A stretch of DNA of 35,654 bases, taken from contig PAPB01000005.1 in NCBI GenBank assembly GCA_002708715.1, forward strand, positions 1 through 35,654. Reading direction: 5' to 3'. The DNA comes from Fidelibacterota bacterium (GTDB lineage: Bacteria; Fidelibacterota; Marinisomatia; Marinisomatales; UBA1611). Below the pieces are notes generated by a model. It saw only the letters and a program-made list of their open reading frames with translations, ran no database searches and was not told the DNA's origin. Below, piece after piece: positions 16,561-25,583 of this stretch (positions are counted from its first letter, which is position 1; each line of letters begins with the position of its first letter). The position numbers were made by a program, and so were the translations under genes.

Positions 16561-16589
16561 ATTATATAAATCAAAATTATTTATTTAAA
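16561..16589 (-). promoter_or_regulatory. Possible promoter of the ABC importer operon
   Basis: On the minus strand TATAAT (16566-16561) lies 17 bases downstream of TTTAAA (16589-16584), about 35 bases before the binding-protein start. The -35 box falls in the last codons of the FG-GAP gene. The -10 is exact, the -35 only moderate (four of six). Confidence 0.4.
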
Positions 16590-18298
16590 ATCATTTTTTT
16601 TGTAATGCTTTGCCCGCTTGATTTAAGATTATAAAAATATATACCGCTAGACAAAGGTTGATTGTTTTGATCTCTACTTACCCAGTTTTCTTCATAAGTT
16701 CCTTGTTCTCTCAAACCATCAAACACAGTAAACACAAGCCTACCCATTATATCATATATTTTTAACGATACGTTATCTCGTTTATTAATTGTATATATAA
16801 ACTTTGTATCAGGATTGAATGGATTTGGATAGTTTTGTGAAATAGATATTTTATTTGGGACGGTCTTATTTTGACTTGAGAAACCAAGCATTCCACTATG
16901 TTCAAGAAAATATATATGTGGCTTATCTGCTGCAAAGCTTGCGGAAGTAAAAACCAAATCACCTATTTCATCATTATCTAAATCTCCAACAAATAAAGCC
17001 GCAACTCGAACCTTTCCCTGATCTAAGCCAAATCCACCATCATCCGTTGTGTCATCCATAAATATAACGCGCTCTGTATAACTTAATACATCAAGCGGAT
17101 CTTCTCCACTATACTCCCAATCATACAAGGACTCATCATAGTGACCAGCTAAATAAAGATTTGAGTTACCATCATTATCAAGATCTCCACTAGAAACTTG
17201 ACGAAGCCCACCTTCATAACTCGCAAAATAATTAAAATCTGAAAAAGTCAAAAGACTTACATCGTTAATGTTCCCCGCTACATATAATCTGCCTGGGGTT
17301 AGTGGAAGTTCTCCTGATTTAGTTCCTGATGTTGCAGCAAATAATTCATTATTACCATCTCCATTGATATCAGTTATAATCAGGCCTTGGTTTCCAAATT
17401 CATAAGCCTCAGAACTAACATAGAAATCTGTTTGGTATTCGTATTCATTTATCATGGTGTTTTCAATAACAATAACATGGTAAAAATCAAATGCTACTGT
17501 ATAAACTTCAGTAAGACCATCATTGTCAAGATCTCCTATCGAAATATTATATCCACTCCAATTTGTCCAAGAATCATCTTCATATTCAATTGTAAAAAGT
17601 GCACTATCATTAATAAGGTTTATTGTACCATCATCATTAAATGTTGTGTCATAAATAATTGTATCTAATTCAAAAATCATCAGCCTACTACTTCCACCAA
17701 CTCCTAATTGCGTCCAAGGTCCATCCATGATAGAGACCACCACTTCATCTTTAGAATCTCCATCCAAATCTTCAACCAAAATCTGTGCAGCTTCCCACAC
17801 ACTATCAAGTCCCATATCCCATGTATAGGAAGGAGTAGATAAAAAAGACATTGAATCAGGACTCCACTCAAACACCTGTAATCCATCTTGACCAGAAACA
17901 CCAGGACTTGTATCCACAAGAGATATAATTTCTTTGTTATTATCACCATCCAAATCACCAACAGCCACACTTGAATATGCGTCATAATCACAACTTAAAT
18001 CGTAAAAAGTATAAACCCACTGAATTTCAATAGAGTCATTGGTTATTGCTTCATAGTGATATACACCGTTACAGTATTGGCCAGCATAAGAACTAGCAAC
18101 AACAAAATCCCCAAAACCATCATTATCAAAATCATATGGTCCAACCATATTCCAAGGGGGACCAGCAGGAAACAAACCACCCGCACCCCAAGAATCATTG
18201 TTCCATTTTACAGAAAATGAACTATCTATCTCTGTACCAAATAAACAATTATTATTTAAACATATAAAAATAAAAAAGAATAAATACGCTGATTTCAT
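16577..18298 (-). CDS. Secreted FG-GAP/VCBS-repeat protein with type IX sorting domain
   Basis: The 573-residue exported protein has a signal peptide at about 1-21. Seven calcium-loop repeats follow, each a DxDxDG-like motif starting near Asp56, 115, 177, 256, 310, 372 and 439 (for example DLDNDGLTEV, DINGDGNNEL). These fit a seven-bladed FG-GAP/VCBS propeller like an integrin alpha head. The C-terminal 88 residues form a Por/type IX secretion sorting domain: NYPNPFNP at about 489-496, IYDIMGRLV, SSGIYFYNL and a basic tail ending KKMILNK. It is probably displayed on, or released from, the cell surface and binds ligands or glycans. AAAGGA precedes the ATG at 18298. No enzyme motif is visible. 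It is 51 bases upstream of the importer operon. Confidence 0.85.
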   Translation of the reverse strand: MKSAYLFFFIFICLNNNCLFGTEIDSSFSVKWNNDSWGAGGLFPAGPPWNMVGPYDFDNDGFGDFVVASSYAGQYCNGVYHYEAITNDSIEIQWVYTFYDLSCDYDAYSSVAVGDLDGDNNKEIISLVDTSPGVSGQDGLQVFEWSPDSMSFLSTPSYTWDMGLDSVWEAAQILVEDLDGDSKDEVVVSIMDGPWTQLGVGGSSRLMIFELDTIIYDTTFNDDGTINLINDSALFTIEYEDDSWTNWSGYNISIGDLDNDGLTEVYTVAFDFYHVIVIENTMINEYEYQTDFYVSSEAYEFGNQGLIITDINGDGNNELFAATSGTKSGELPLTPGRLYVAGNINDVSLLTFSDFNYFASYEGGLRQVSSGDLDNDGNSNLYLAGHYDESLYDWEYSGEDPLDVLSYTERVIFMDDTTDDGGFGLDQGKVRVAALFVGDLDNDEIGDLVFTSASFAADKPHIYFLEHSGMLGFSSQNKTVPNKISISQNYPNPFNPDTKFIYTINKRDNVSLKIYDIMGRLVFTVFDGLREQGTYEENWVSRDQNNQPLSSGIYFYNLKSSGQSITKKMILNK

Positions 18299-18368
18299 TT
18301 TAAATCCTTTTTTTAATACTCAATTCTTTAATATGATAATGGTATATTTCAATGAAAGTTAGACTACA
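18299..18368. promoter_or_regulatory. Divergent region between two type IX cargo genes
   Basis: This 70-base AT-rich spacer lies between two divergently transcribed secreted-protein genes and must hold both promoters, although no clear -35/-10 pair is seen. On the plus strand a six-codon reading frame (ATG at 18352, stop TGA at 18370-18372) overlaps the M23 start codon as ATGA, which could couple translation or be chance. Confidence 0.35.
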
Positions 18369-19799
18369 ATGAAAAAATTATCCATTAGATCATATAAAAA
18401 TTTTATTTTTTTATCGTGCTTTTCCATTATCATTAGCCAGGAACCCTTTTTAGAGATTAAACCTTTTCAACAACCTAGCTTTCAGCAATATCCTGCATCT
18501 AACCACGTAGATCACCATCATCCTTTGTCAAACCAAGCTGATGATCTTTTTTTAAGATTTGATGGTGTCGAGTTTAACAATAATGTTATCTATCCAGACT
18601 GTTTAACTGGTTCTTCCTGCTACGATGGACATGCGGGTATAGATTACTTCATGCCTTTAAACACACCTATATTAGCACCAGCTAATGGTTATGTTTTATG
18701 GTCCTCATTCTCTTCGCCTGCTGATCCATGTCCTGGGGGGATCACTCCCAATGGTGATCAAGGGACAATCATATTAGCACACGGCAACGATTATTTTACT
18801 GTATACCTTCATATGATGCCCCCTTTAAATGTTAGCGTTGGAGATAACGTAGTAACAGGTGATACTTTGGGTTTTACTGGAAATACTGGCTGCGCTATTA
18901 ATTCACACCTTCACTTTGAAGTTCGAAAAGGTAGCTATTTTTTTGATTCTAATGAGCCCTATTCAGTAGATCCATTTGGATGGTGGCATAATTCAATAGA
19001 CCCTATAGAACAATTTCGTGGAAATCGAAGCGAATGGCTATGGGTTTCTAATAGTTTAATTGATGATGGAGACAATGGTTTTCAAAGATTTCAAGGTCCA
19101 GACTGGACATATTTAAGCTCTGGATACAACAATGATTGTTGGATAAGTCCAACAGTAAACTCGCAAGAAGAAAGTCGACACTACGCAATCTGGGTACCTC
19201 ATTTAGAAAGTGATGGAGAATATAACATTGAAGTGTTTATACCTACAGGATTAGATGCTGTAACAGAAGCAATATATGAAATTAACATTAAAAATGAGTA
19301 TGGAATTAGTGAAAGAAACACCGTAGTAGTTAACCAAAATATAAATCAAGGAAACTTCAACTCTATATCCTCAATATATATACCTACTGGATCAAAGTGT
19401 AGTATTATACTTAGAGATATCGTAGGTCCTTCTTCAAGTGGGTCTTTTGTTGTTTTTGATGCTATACAGTTTTCTCCCATTTCTACTAATAATATTTCAG
19501 AAAATGATATCATTCTAAATAAGGACATCTTAATTAAATCAATATCTCCTAATCCATTTAATGCCCGAGCAAATGTTCTTTATCATATACCTTTTATAGA
19601 AACCATAACCTTTACTATAATAGATAATATAGGCAATGAAATTATGCAAACAACAACACCCAACCACCCCAAGGGTTATCATAACTATATATGGAGTGGA
19701 AAAAACAACCTAGGTGATAATGTCTCTTCTGGTATTTACTTTTTTTCTATCGCTTCTTCACATGAAAGAAAAACAAAGAAATTAGTTTACCTTAAATAA
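18369..19799 (+). CDS. Secreted M23 peptidase with golvesin-like and type IX sorting domains
   Basis: The 476-residue exported protein has a signal peptide ending near residue 24. The M23/LytM metallopeptidase domain (about 80-215) keeps all catalytic residues: His88 and Asp92 in HAGID, His148 in YLHMM, and His180/His182 in HLHFEV. It should cut peptidoglycan or other glycine-rich peptides. A beta-sandwich at about 220-372 matches golvesin/Xly-type domains (SRHYAIWVPHLESDGEYNIEV, then NTVVVNQNINQGNF and a final FVVFDAIQF). The last 86 residues are a type IX sorting domain (SPNPFNARANVLY, then SSGIYFFSI and a basic tail). This suggests export to the surface, where it could attack other cells' walls or remodel the cell's own. 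It is ten bases upstream of the antiporter gene. Confidence 0.88.
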   Translation: MKKLSIRSYKNFIFLSCFSIIISQEPFLEIKPFQQPSFQQYPASNHVDHHHPLSNQADDLFLRFDGVEFNNNVIYPDCLTGSSCYDGHAGIDYFMPLNTPILAPANGYVLWSSFSSPADPCPGGITPNGDQGTIILAHGNDYFTVYLHMMPPLNVSVGDNVVTGDTLGFTGNTGCAINSHLHFEVRKGSYFFDSNEPYSVDPFGWWHNSIDPIEQFRGNRSEWLWVSNSLIDDGDNGFQRFQGPDWTYLSSGYNNDCWISPTVNSQEESRHYAIWVPHLESDGEYNIEVFIPTGLDAVTEAIYEINIKNEYGISERNTVVVNQNINQGNFNSISSIYIPTGSKCSIILRDIVGPSSSGSFVVFDAIQFSPISTNNISENDIILNKDILIKSISPNPFNARANVLYHIPFIETITFTIIDNIGNEIMQTTTPNHPKGYHNYIWSGKNNLGDNVSSGIYFFSIASSHERKTKKLVYLK

Positions 19800-19809
19800 A
19801 GCAGTTGTA

Positions 19810-21678
19810 ATGAAAAAAATTTTAATAAAGTCAATTTTTGTTTTTTGTTTTATTTGTGGACAAAACATAACTATTGAAGTGCCAAAAATTATTCTACAAA
19901 GCATCCCTTTTAATATATCATTCTCAGGAAATTTTTCAGAAAATTTTAACTATACTTTAAATATAAACGACAACACCTTATCCCCAGAAAAACAAACAAA
20001 AACAACTCTTTCATTTCAAAATATAAGTGTTTCTAAAAATGGAGAGTTTCCTTTTTTCTTAACCAGAGAATCCAATATAATTTACGAAGGTAAAAAATCT
20101 GTTATTCCAGGATGGGTTTCTATTCTTCCACCTTTTATTGCTATTGTTTTTTCATTTGCCACTAGATCCGTTGTCCCTTCTTTGTTTGTTGCTATCTGGT
20201 TTGGCGTTTGGTCAATTAATGCATTTACGTGGGGCAATATTATATCATCTTTACTTAACTCATTTAACATATATATACTAAATACATTTATAGATAGAGA
20301 CCATGCCGTCTTAATGCTTTTTACACTTATGCTTGGTGGTATGGTTGGCGTTATTTATAGAAATGGTGGTATGCATGGCATTATAAAACACCTTATAAGA
20401 AAAGCAGACACTCCTAGAAAAGGACAAATATCTATTTGGTTTTTTGGTTTAATTATTTTCTTTGATGATTATTCTAATACATTGATTGTAGGTAACACAT
20501 CTAGGCTGTTATGCGATAAACTTAAAATATCACGACAGAAACTTGCATATATTGTTGATTCTACTTCTGCTCCAGTTGCCACAATAGCAATAATCACTAC
20601 TTGGATTGGATTCCAAATTGGAATTATTTCTGATGCATTGCTAAATATTAATGGTTTTAACCAGTCAGCATATACTTTATTTTTAAATTCCATACCATAT
20701 AGTTTTTATCCGTTTCTTGCAATAGTATTGGTTGGTTTAGTTGTTGGAACAGGAAGAGATTTTGGTCCAATGGTGGAAGCAGAAAAAAATGCCAGAAAAG
20801 GTATAAAGTATACTCCAAATGTATCATCATCTCAAGATAAAGAAACTAGTTCTGAAGAAAACGATTTATATGTAAAAGAAAATATTAAATATTTAGCAAG
20901 TAACGCAATAATACCAATTACTGTTCTTATAATTTCTATGTTTTATTTTGTTTTTTCTTCAGGTCAAGGATCAACATTAAAAGATATTTTAGGGAGCTCT
21001 GATACTTTTTCAGCGTTAATGCACTCTACTCTTTTAAGTGCTATTACAGCCGCTTTATTATCAATAACTAGAGGATCTTTAACGGTTAATGAAACATTAG
21101 ACGCTTGGTTTAGTGGGGTGAAGTTTATGTTGATGGGCCTACTAGTATTATTACTTGCATGGGCATTAGCAGACGTATCAAAAGATCTACAAACTGCAGG
21201 ATACATTGTATCAAAATTAGGCAATGCTATTCCCATGAATTTATTACCAGCAATTATATTTATCGTTGCAGCCATAACAGCTTTTGGATCAGGAAGTAGT
21301 TGGGGGGTAATGGCGATTCTTATGCCTCTTGTGGTCCCACTTGCATGGGCTGTAATGGAAAACCATGGAGGTGCTAATCCAGAAAATTACCATATAATGT
21401 ATTCATCTGTTGCTTGTGTACTTACTGGTGCTGTTTGGGCAGATCATTGTTCTCCAATATCAGATACAACTATCCTAACTTCAATGGCATCTGGATGCGA
21501 ACTAATGGATCATGTTTGGACACAAATGCCATATGCAATATCAGCTGGATCTGCAGCATTATTGCTTTGTACGCTTCCTGCAGGATTTGGAGCCCCCTGG
21601 TGGATTCTTTTAATATTAGGAATCGTTTCTCAGATATTAATTATTTCATTTTTTGGTAAAAAACTAAATACAAAATAA
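19810..21678 (+). CDS. nhaC: NhaC-family Na+/H+ antiporter with exported N-terminal domain
   Basis: This 622-residue protein has two parts. Residues 1-18 look like a signal peptide or first membrane anchor, and about 20-95 form a beta-rich extracytoplasmic stretch without cysteines. Residues from about 97 on are an NhaC-type antiporter with about 12 helices, including MLGGMVGVIYRNGGMHG (about 175-191), the acidic FFDDYSNTLIVGNTSR block (about 217-232), STSAPVATIAI (about 248-258), and near the end GSGSSWGVMAILMPL and AVWADHCSPISDTT, all hallmarks of the family. The core exchanges Na+ for H+. The extra N-terminal domain makes it roughly 100 residues longer than typical NhaC. The agmatinase-family gene follows after four bases. 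Some NhaC relatives exchange organic substrates, so an amine role alongside the agmatinase is possible. Confidence 0.86.
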   Translation: MKKILIKSIFVFCFICGQNITIEVPKIILQSIPFNISFSGNFSENFNYTLNINDNTLSPEKQTKTTLSFQNISVSKNGEFPFFLTRESNIIYEGKKSVIPGWVSILPPFIAIVFSFATRSVVPSLFVAIWFGVWSINAFTWGNIISSLLNSFNIYILNTFIDRDHAVLMLFTLMLGGMVGVIYRNGGMHGIIKHLIRKADTPRKGQISIWFFGLIIFFDDYSNTLIVGNTSRLLCDKLKISRQKLAYIVDSTSAPVATIAIITTWIGFQIGIISDALLNINGFNQSAYTLFLNSIPYSFYPFLAIVLVGLVVGTGRDFGPMVEAEKNARKGIKYTPNVSSSQDKETSSEENDLYVKENIKYLASNAIIPITVLIISMFYFVFSSGQGSTLKDILGSSDTFSALMHSTLLSAITAALLSITRGSLTVNETLDAWFSGVKFMLMGLLVLLLAWALADVSKDLQTAGYIVSKLGNAIPMNLLPAIIFIVAAITAFGSGSSWGVMAILMPLVVPLAWAVMENHGGANPENYHIMYSSVACVLTGAVWADHCSPISDTTILTSMASGCELMDHVWTQMPYAISAGSAALLLCTLPAGFGAPWWILLILGIVSQILIISFFGKKLNTK

Positions 21679-21682
21679 ACAT

Positions 21683-22639
21683 ATGAAAAAAAAACATATA
21701 CCTTTAGATGCAATGGAGTTTCCTAGGTTTGAGGGAATTCGAACTTTTATGCGCTTACCCCATACTACTAATCTTCATGGCGTGGACTTTGTACTTGCTG
21801 GTGTCCCTTTTGATACAGGTGGAACTTTTCGTGTAGGTGCAAGATTTGGGCCCTCAGGAATTAGAGATAACTCTCTGTTGCTAAGACCCTATAATCCTGT
21901 ACAAGAAATAGAAATTTTTAAATATTGTAGCGGTATAGACTTCGGAGACCTTCCAATTGTTCCAGGGTATCTTCCTGAATCACATAAATTAATTGAAAAC
22001 AATGTAGAAACCTTACTTCGGTCTAACGCTATCCCAATTTTTATGGGTGGAGACCATTCTATATCCTTACCAATTCTTCGAGCAATTAAAAAAAAATATG
22101 GACCAGTTGGCTTAATACATTTCGATGCCCATAGTGATTTATGGCATGGATATTTTGACAATAAAGATACACATGGCACTCCTTTTCGTAGGGCTATAGA
22201 AGAAAATTTAATTGACCCTTCTGTTTCCACCCAAATAGGATTACGTGGTCCTTTATATGATAAAAAAGATTATACAATGTCGAAAGACGCTGGTTTATTA
22301 TCAATCACTGGTCCAGAATTGCATTCTATAGGTGTTTTAGAAGCATTATCTCTAGTTAAAAATCGAATTGGAGATAAACCTGCTTATTTAACTTTTGATA
22401 TTGATTTTATAGATCCTGCTTATGCACCAGGAACAGGAACTCCAGAAGCTGGTGGTTTTACTGGTTATGATGCTATATCATTTGTTAGAGGTTTAAAAAA
22501 TATTAATTTTATTGGTTTTGATATGGTTGAGGTTATGCCACCTTATGACCCTGCTCACATTACAAGTTTACTAGCAGCAAATATTATATATGAGTTTATT
22601 TCCCTTGTTGCGATCCAAAAAAGAAACAAAGTTAATTAG
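21683..22639 (+). CDS. speB: Agmatinase-family ureohydrolase
   Basis: The 318-residue cytoplasmic ureohydrolase has the complete dimanganese site: His125 (GGDHS), Asp148, His150 and Asp152 (HFDAHSD), and Asp239 and Asp241 (TFDIDFIDP). The family splits guanidino compounds into urea and an amine. Agmatinase, making putrescine, is the default call, and the SRF-type N-terminus (GVPFDTGGTFRVGARFGPSGIR) fits. Many sequence relatives in fact use guanidinobutyrate, guanidinopropionate or guanidine, so the substrate is open. It lies between an NhaC antiporter and a hexosaminidase gene. Its last 50 bases may overlap the hexosaminidase reading frame. Confidence 0.85.
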   Translation: MKKKHIPLDAMEFPRFEGIRTFMRLPHTTNLHGVDFVLAGVPFDTGGTFRVGARFGPSGIRDNSLLLRPYNPVQEIEIFKYCSGIDFGDLPIVPGYLPESHKLIENNVETLLRSNAIPIFMGGDHSISLPILRAIKKKYGPVGLIHFDAHSDLWHGYFDNKDTHGTPFRRAIEENLIDPSVSTQIGLRGPLYDKKDYTMSKDAGLLSITGPELHSIGVLEALSLVKNRIGDKPAYLTFDIDFIDPAYAPGTGTPEAGGFTGYDAISFVRGLKNINFIGFDMVEVMPPYDPAHITSLLAANIIYEFISLVAIQKRNKVN

Positions 22640-25010
22640 TTTGGGTCCTTATAAAATTACTATTAAAAAAATATATATCTCGTATTTCTGTATATTATCT
22701 TTATTTTTTTCCTGTAATAACAATCTAAACACCATGACAAAATCATCTATAAATATTATCCCTAAACCAACTAGCTTAAAAAGTTCTGGGTCATCATTTG
22801 ATTTGCTTTCAATTAATGGAATCTATATTGAAAACAATTCAACAGATGAAAAAGAGATAGCAGAAATATTCCAAAATTATCTAAGACCCTTAAAAAAATT
22901 AAAAATAGAACATTCTACGCATGATGTAAAGAATAAAATAAATATTAGTCTAAACCCTAAACATAATTTGAAAGAAGAATCGTATAAACTAAAAATTGAT
23001 GATGAAAAATCCGTAACATTAAAAGCTTCATCAAAGTCAGGTTTATTCTATGGGTTTCAATCATTTAGACAGTTATGTGATCCAGACCTTGAAAAAAAAA
23101 TAAAACCAAACAACACAGCAATTCCTTCTTGCGATATTATCGACACCCCCTCTTTCAGTTATCGTGGTATGCATCTTGATGTGTCACGTCATTTTTTCGA
23201 TATCGAATTCGTAAAAACCTACATAGATATGATAGCATTACATAAAATGAATGTATTTCATTGGCACCTGACAGATGATAACGGTTGGAGAATTGAAATA
23301 AAAAAATATCCATTGTTGACTGAAAAATCTGCATGGAGGGTTGACAGAAGACATGAGCCATGGAAAGAACAATCACCAGCAAATCCAGAAGAACAAGCAA
23401 CTTACGGAGGCTTTTATACACAAGAAGAAATCAAAGATGTTGTAGCATATGCTAAAAAAAGAAATATAATGATAATTCCTGAAATTGAAATGCCTGGACA
23501 TACGTCAGAAGTCTTTGCAGCATATCCAGAATTATCATGCAATAATAAATACATACCTGTTAACCCGGGTTCTTACTGGCCCAATATTGATATTTTTTGC
23601 GCTGGAAACGATGCTGTTTTTTCTTTTCTTAGAGACGTTTTAGAAGAGGTTTCTCTTTTGTTCCCAGGACCTTACATCCATATTGGGGGAGATGAGGCTG
23701 AAAAAACAAACTGGGAAAAGTGTGAAAAATGTCAAAACAGAATAAAAGAAAAAAATTTAAAAAATGAACATGAACTACAAAGTTGGTTTATAAAAGAAAT
23801 AGAAAAGTTTATCTTATCAAAAAATAAAAAACTAATTGGATGGGACGAAATTTTAGAGGGTGGACTAGCAAAGTCTGCTACGGTAATGAGCTGGAGAGGA
23901 TTCCAAGGTGGAATTCAATCGGCTAAATCAGGTCATGATGTAATTATGTGCCCAGTTTCACATTGCTATTTTGATTATTATCAGTCTAATCCTGAAAACG
24001 CACCTGCCGCTGCTTTTGGTGGGATGACAACATTAAAAACAGTTTATTCTTTTGACCCCATTCCAAAAGAGCTTAACAGTAATAATTCAAAACATATACT
24101 CGGTGGACAAGGCAACCTTTGGACAGAGTATGTTCAAACTCCAAAAATTGCACAATATCGAGTGCTACCTAGAATGACTGCATTATCAGAAGTCTTGTGG
24201 TCTGGTCCTAAAAAATATACTTATGAAGATTTTTATTTAAGACTGCAAGACCTACAAAAAAGATTTGATAAATTAAATTGGACTTATGCAGATGGATCAT
24301 TTGAAGTGAACATCAATAGCGTTCAAGACAATCAACAGTCACCTGTTTTGGTATCTCTTAGCTCTGAACATCCAGGTAAACCTATTTATTACACAACTAA
24401 TAAAGATCAACCTGATCAAGGTTCTAAAATATTTTATAAAAACTTTCCAATTACAAAAACCACAACTATCAAAGCAGTAATACCAAAACCAGATGGAACG
24501 CTTAGCGCTGTTTCAAAAAAAACTTTTTATTTCCATAAGGCTATGGGAAAGACTGTTAACTATATTACAAAATATGTAAAAAAATATTCTGGAGCGGGAG
24601 AACAAAACCTTATTGATGGTTTAATTGGTACAACAAACCATAATGATGGATACTGGCAAGGATGGGAAAAGATAAACATGGAAATTCTTGTTGATTTACA
24701 ACAATCTACAAAAGTGAATACTATAATTTGTGGATTTTTAGAGTCACATCGATCTTGGATATTTCTACCAGAAATAGTAGAAATATCATTTTCTTCTGAT
24801 GGAGAAAGGTTTATAAATAAAAAAAGTTATGTATTAGAAGATGGGGAGCACTACAGCGATCCAAACCGTAAAGAAGTTATCTTTAATGAATTAAACCAAT
24901 CAGCAAGATATATTTTAATAAAAGCTGTTAATAAAGAAATATGTCCAAATTGGCATGCAGGTTCTGGTGGAAAAGCCTGGGTATTTTCAGATGAAATAGT
25001 AATTGAATAG
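22590..25010 (+). CDS. GH20 beta-N-acetylhexosaminidase lipoprotein
   Basis: The 806-residue enzyme removes terminal N-acetylhexosamine, typically GlcNAc from chitin or peptidoglycan fragments. A hydrophobic N-terminus ends LFFSC (Cys42), so it is a lipoprotein. Residues 52-180 form the GH20b domain. The catalytic barrel begins at SYRGMHLDVSRHFFD (190-204), and the catalytic Asp368-Glu369 pair sits in HIGGDEA. A beta-domain at about 575-655 resembles the chitobiase C-terminal/FN3-associated type (PIYYTTNKDQPD). The final 140 residues look like a discoidin (F5/8 type C, CBM32) domain. The ATG at 22590 overlaps the ureohydrolase gene by 50 bases; a TTG at 22641, just after its stop, would leave a normal lipoprotein signal and may be the true start. 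Confidence 0.92.
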   Translation: MSLFPLLRSKKETKLISLGPYKITIKKIYISYFCILSLFFSCNNNLNTMTKSSINIIPKPTSLKSSGSSFDLLSINGIYIENNSTDEKEIAEIFQNYLRPLKKLKIEHSTHDVKNKINISLNPKHNLKEESYKLKIDDEKSVTLKASSKSGLFYGFQSFRQLCDPDLEKKIKPNNTAIPSCDIIDTPSFSYRGMHLDVSRHFFDIEFVKTYIDMIALHKMNVFHWHLTDDNGWRIEIKKYPLLTEKSAWRVDRRHEPWKEQSPANPEEQATYGGFYTQEEIKDVVAYAKKRNIMIIPEIEMPGHTSEVFAAYPELSCNNKYIPVNPGSYWPNIDIFCAGNDAVFSFLRDVLEEVSLLFPGPYIHIGGDEAEKTNWEKCEKCQNRIKEKNLKNEHELQSWFIKEIEKFILSKNKKLIGWDEILEGGLAKSATVMSWRGFQGGIQSAKSGHDVIMCPVSHCYFDYYQSNPENAPAAAFGGMTTLKTVYSFDPIPKELNSNNSKHILGGQGNLWTEYVQTPKIAQYRVLPRMTALSEVLWSGPKKYTYEDFYLRLQDLQKRFDKLNWTYADGSFEVNINSVQDNQQSPVLVSLSSEHPGKPIYYTTNKDQPDQGSKIFYKNFPITKTTTIKAVIPKPDGTLSAVSKKTFYFHKAMGKTVNYITKYVKKYSGAGEQNLIDGLIGTTNHNDGYWQGWEKINMEILVDLQQSTKVNTIICGFLESHRSWIFLPEIVEISFSSDGERFINKKSYVLEDGEHYSDPNRKEVIFNELNQSARYILIKAVNKEICPNWHAGSGGKAWVFSDEIVIE

Positions 25011-25076
25011 GATAATTCAAAATCTTTCCCCTATACTCTTTCATTATTAGATTATAGCAATCAATCGGTTACAATA

Positions 25077-25583
25077 ATGAGAGTATTATATATCTTATTT
25101 TTATATTTTTTCTTTGGGTGCTCATCAGATACACCAGTAAACGTAGATGAAGTGTTGTTTGAGCGTGGAGAACGGTTTATTTCAATAAAAACCCAAAAAG
25201 TATATAATGGTCCTGGATTTAAAATGTATAAAAACGGACAAAAAAAAGAGCAAGGATCAATAAACAATGGATGGAGGTCTGAAACCTGGACCGGCTGGTA
25301 CGAAGATGGTAAGAAAAAATTTGTGGGAGACTATGTAGAAGGAAAGCCTCATGGGTCTTGGAATGGTTTTTATCGAAATGGACAAAAGAAATATGAAGGT
25401 AATTATGAGGGTGGGTTCCAAGTTGGGAAATGGACATATTATAATAATAAAGGGAAGAAAAATTTGGAGGAAGAGTATTTTGTGTGCACAGAGGAATGTG
25501 CATTGTCTCACCCACCAGTCAGAAGAGGTAAAAAATACGTATGTGTTAATCTTGGGAAAATCACTGATTCTAAAAAATTCTAA
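25077..25583 (+). CDS. MORN-repeat lipoprotein
   Basis: The 168-residue protein starts with a short lipoprotein signal ending FFFGC (Cys15). Three to four MORN_2-type repeats follow at about 45-130, each with the pattern YxNGQKK...G...G.W..WYxDG (for example YEDGKKKFVGDYVEGKPHGSW). The tail holds Cys137, Cys141 and Cys156, which could form a disulfide or bind metal. Such proteins are often labelled YwqK-family antitoxins, but no toxin gene is present and the lipoprotein signal argues for an outer-membrane or periplasmic role. It follows the hexosaminidase gene after 66 bases with no clear promoter between. Its stop overlaps the pyruvate kinase stop by four bases. Confidence 0.78.
   Translation: MRVLYILFLYFFFGCSSDTPVNVDEVLFERGERFISIKTQKVYNGPGFKMYKNGQKKEQGSINNGWRSETWTGWYEDGKKKFVGDYVEGKPHGSWNGFYRNGQKKYEGNYEGGFQVGKWTYYNNKGKKNLEEEYFVCTEECALSHPPVRRGKKYVCVNLGKITDSKKF

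Noticed and set aside
23092-23101. Long A-run in the hexosaminidase gene as programmed frameshift site
   Set aside because: The frame continues intact on both sides with family-consistent sequence; A-runs are common throughout this AT-rich DNA.
25077-25583. Antitoxin of a toxin-antitoxin pair (YwqK-family label)
   Set aside because: No toxin candidate adjoins it and the protein has a lipoprotein signal; MORN repeats alone do not make an antitoxin.
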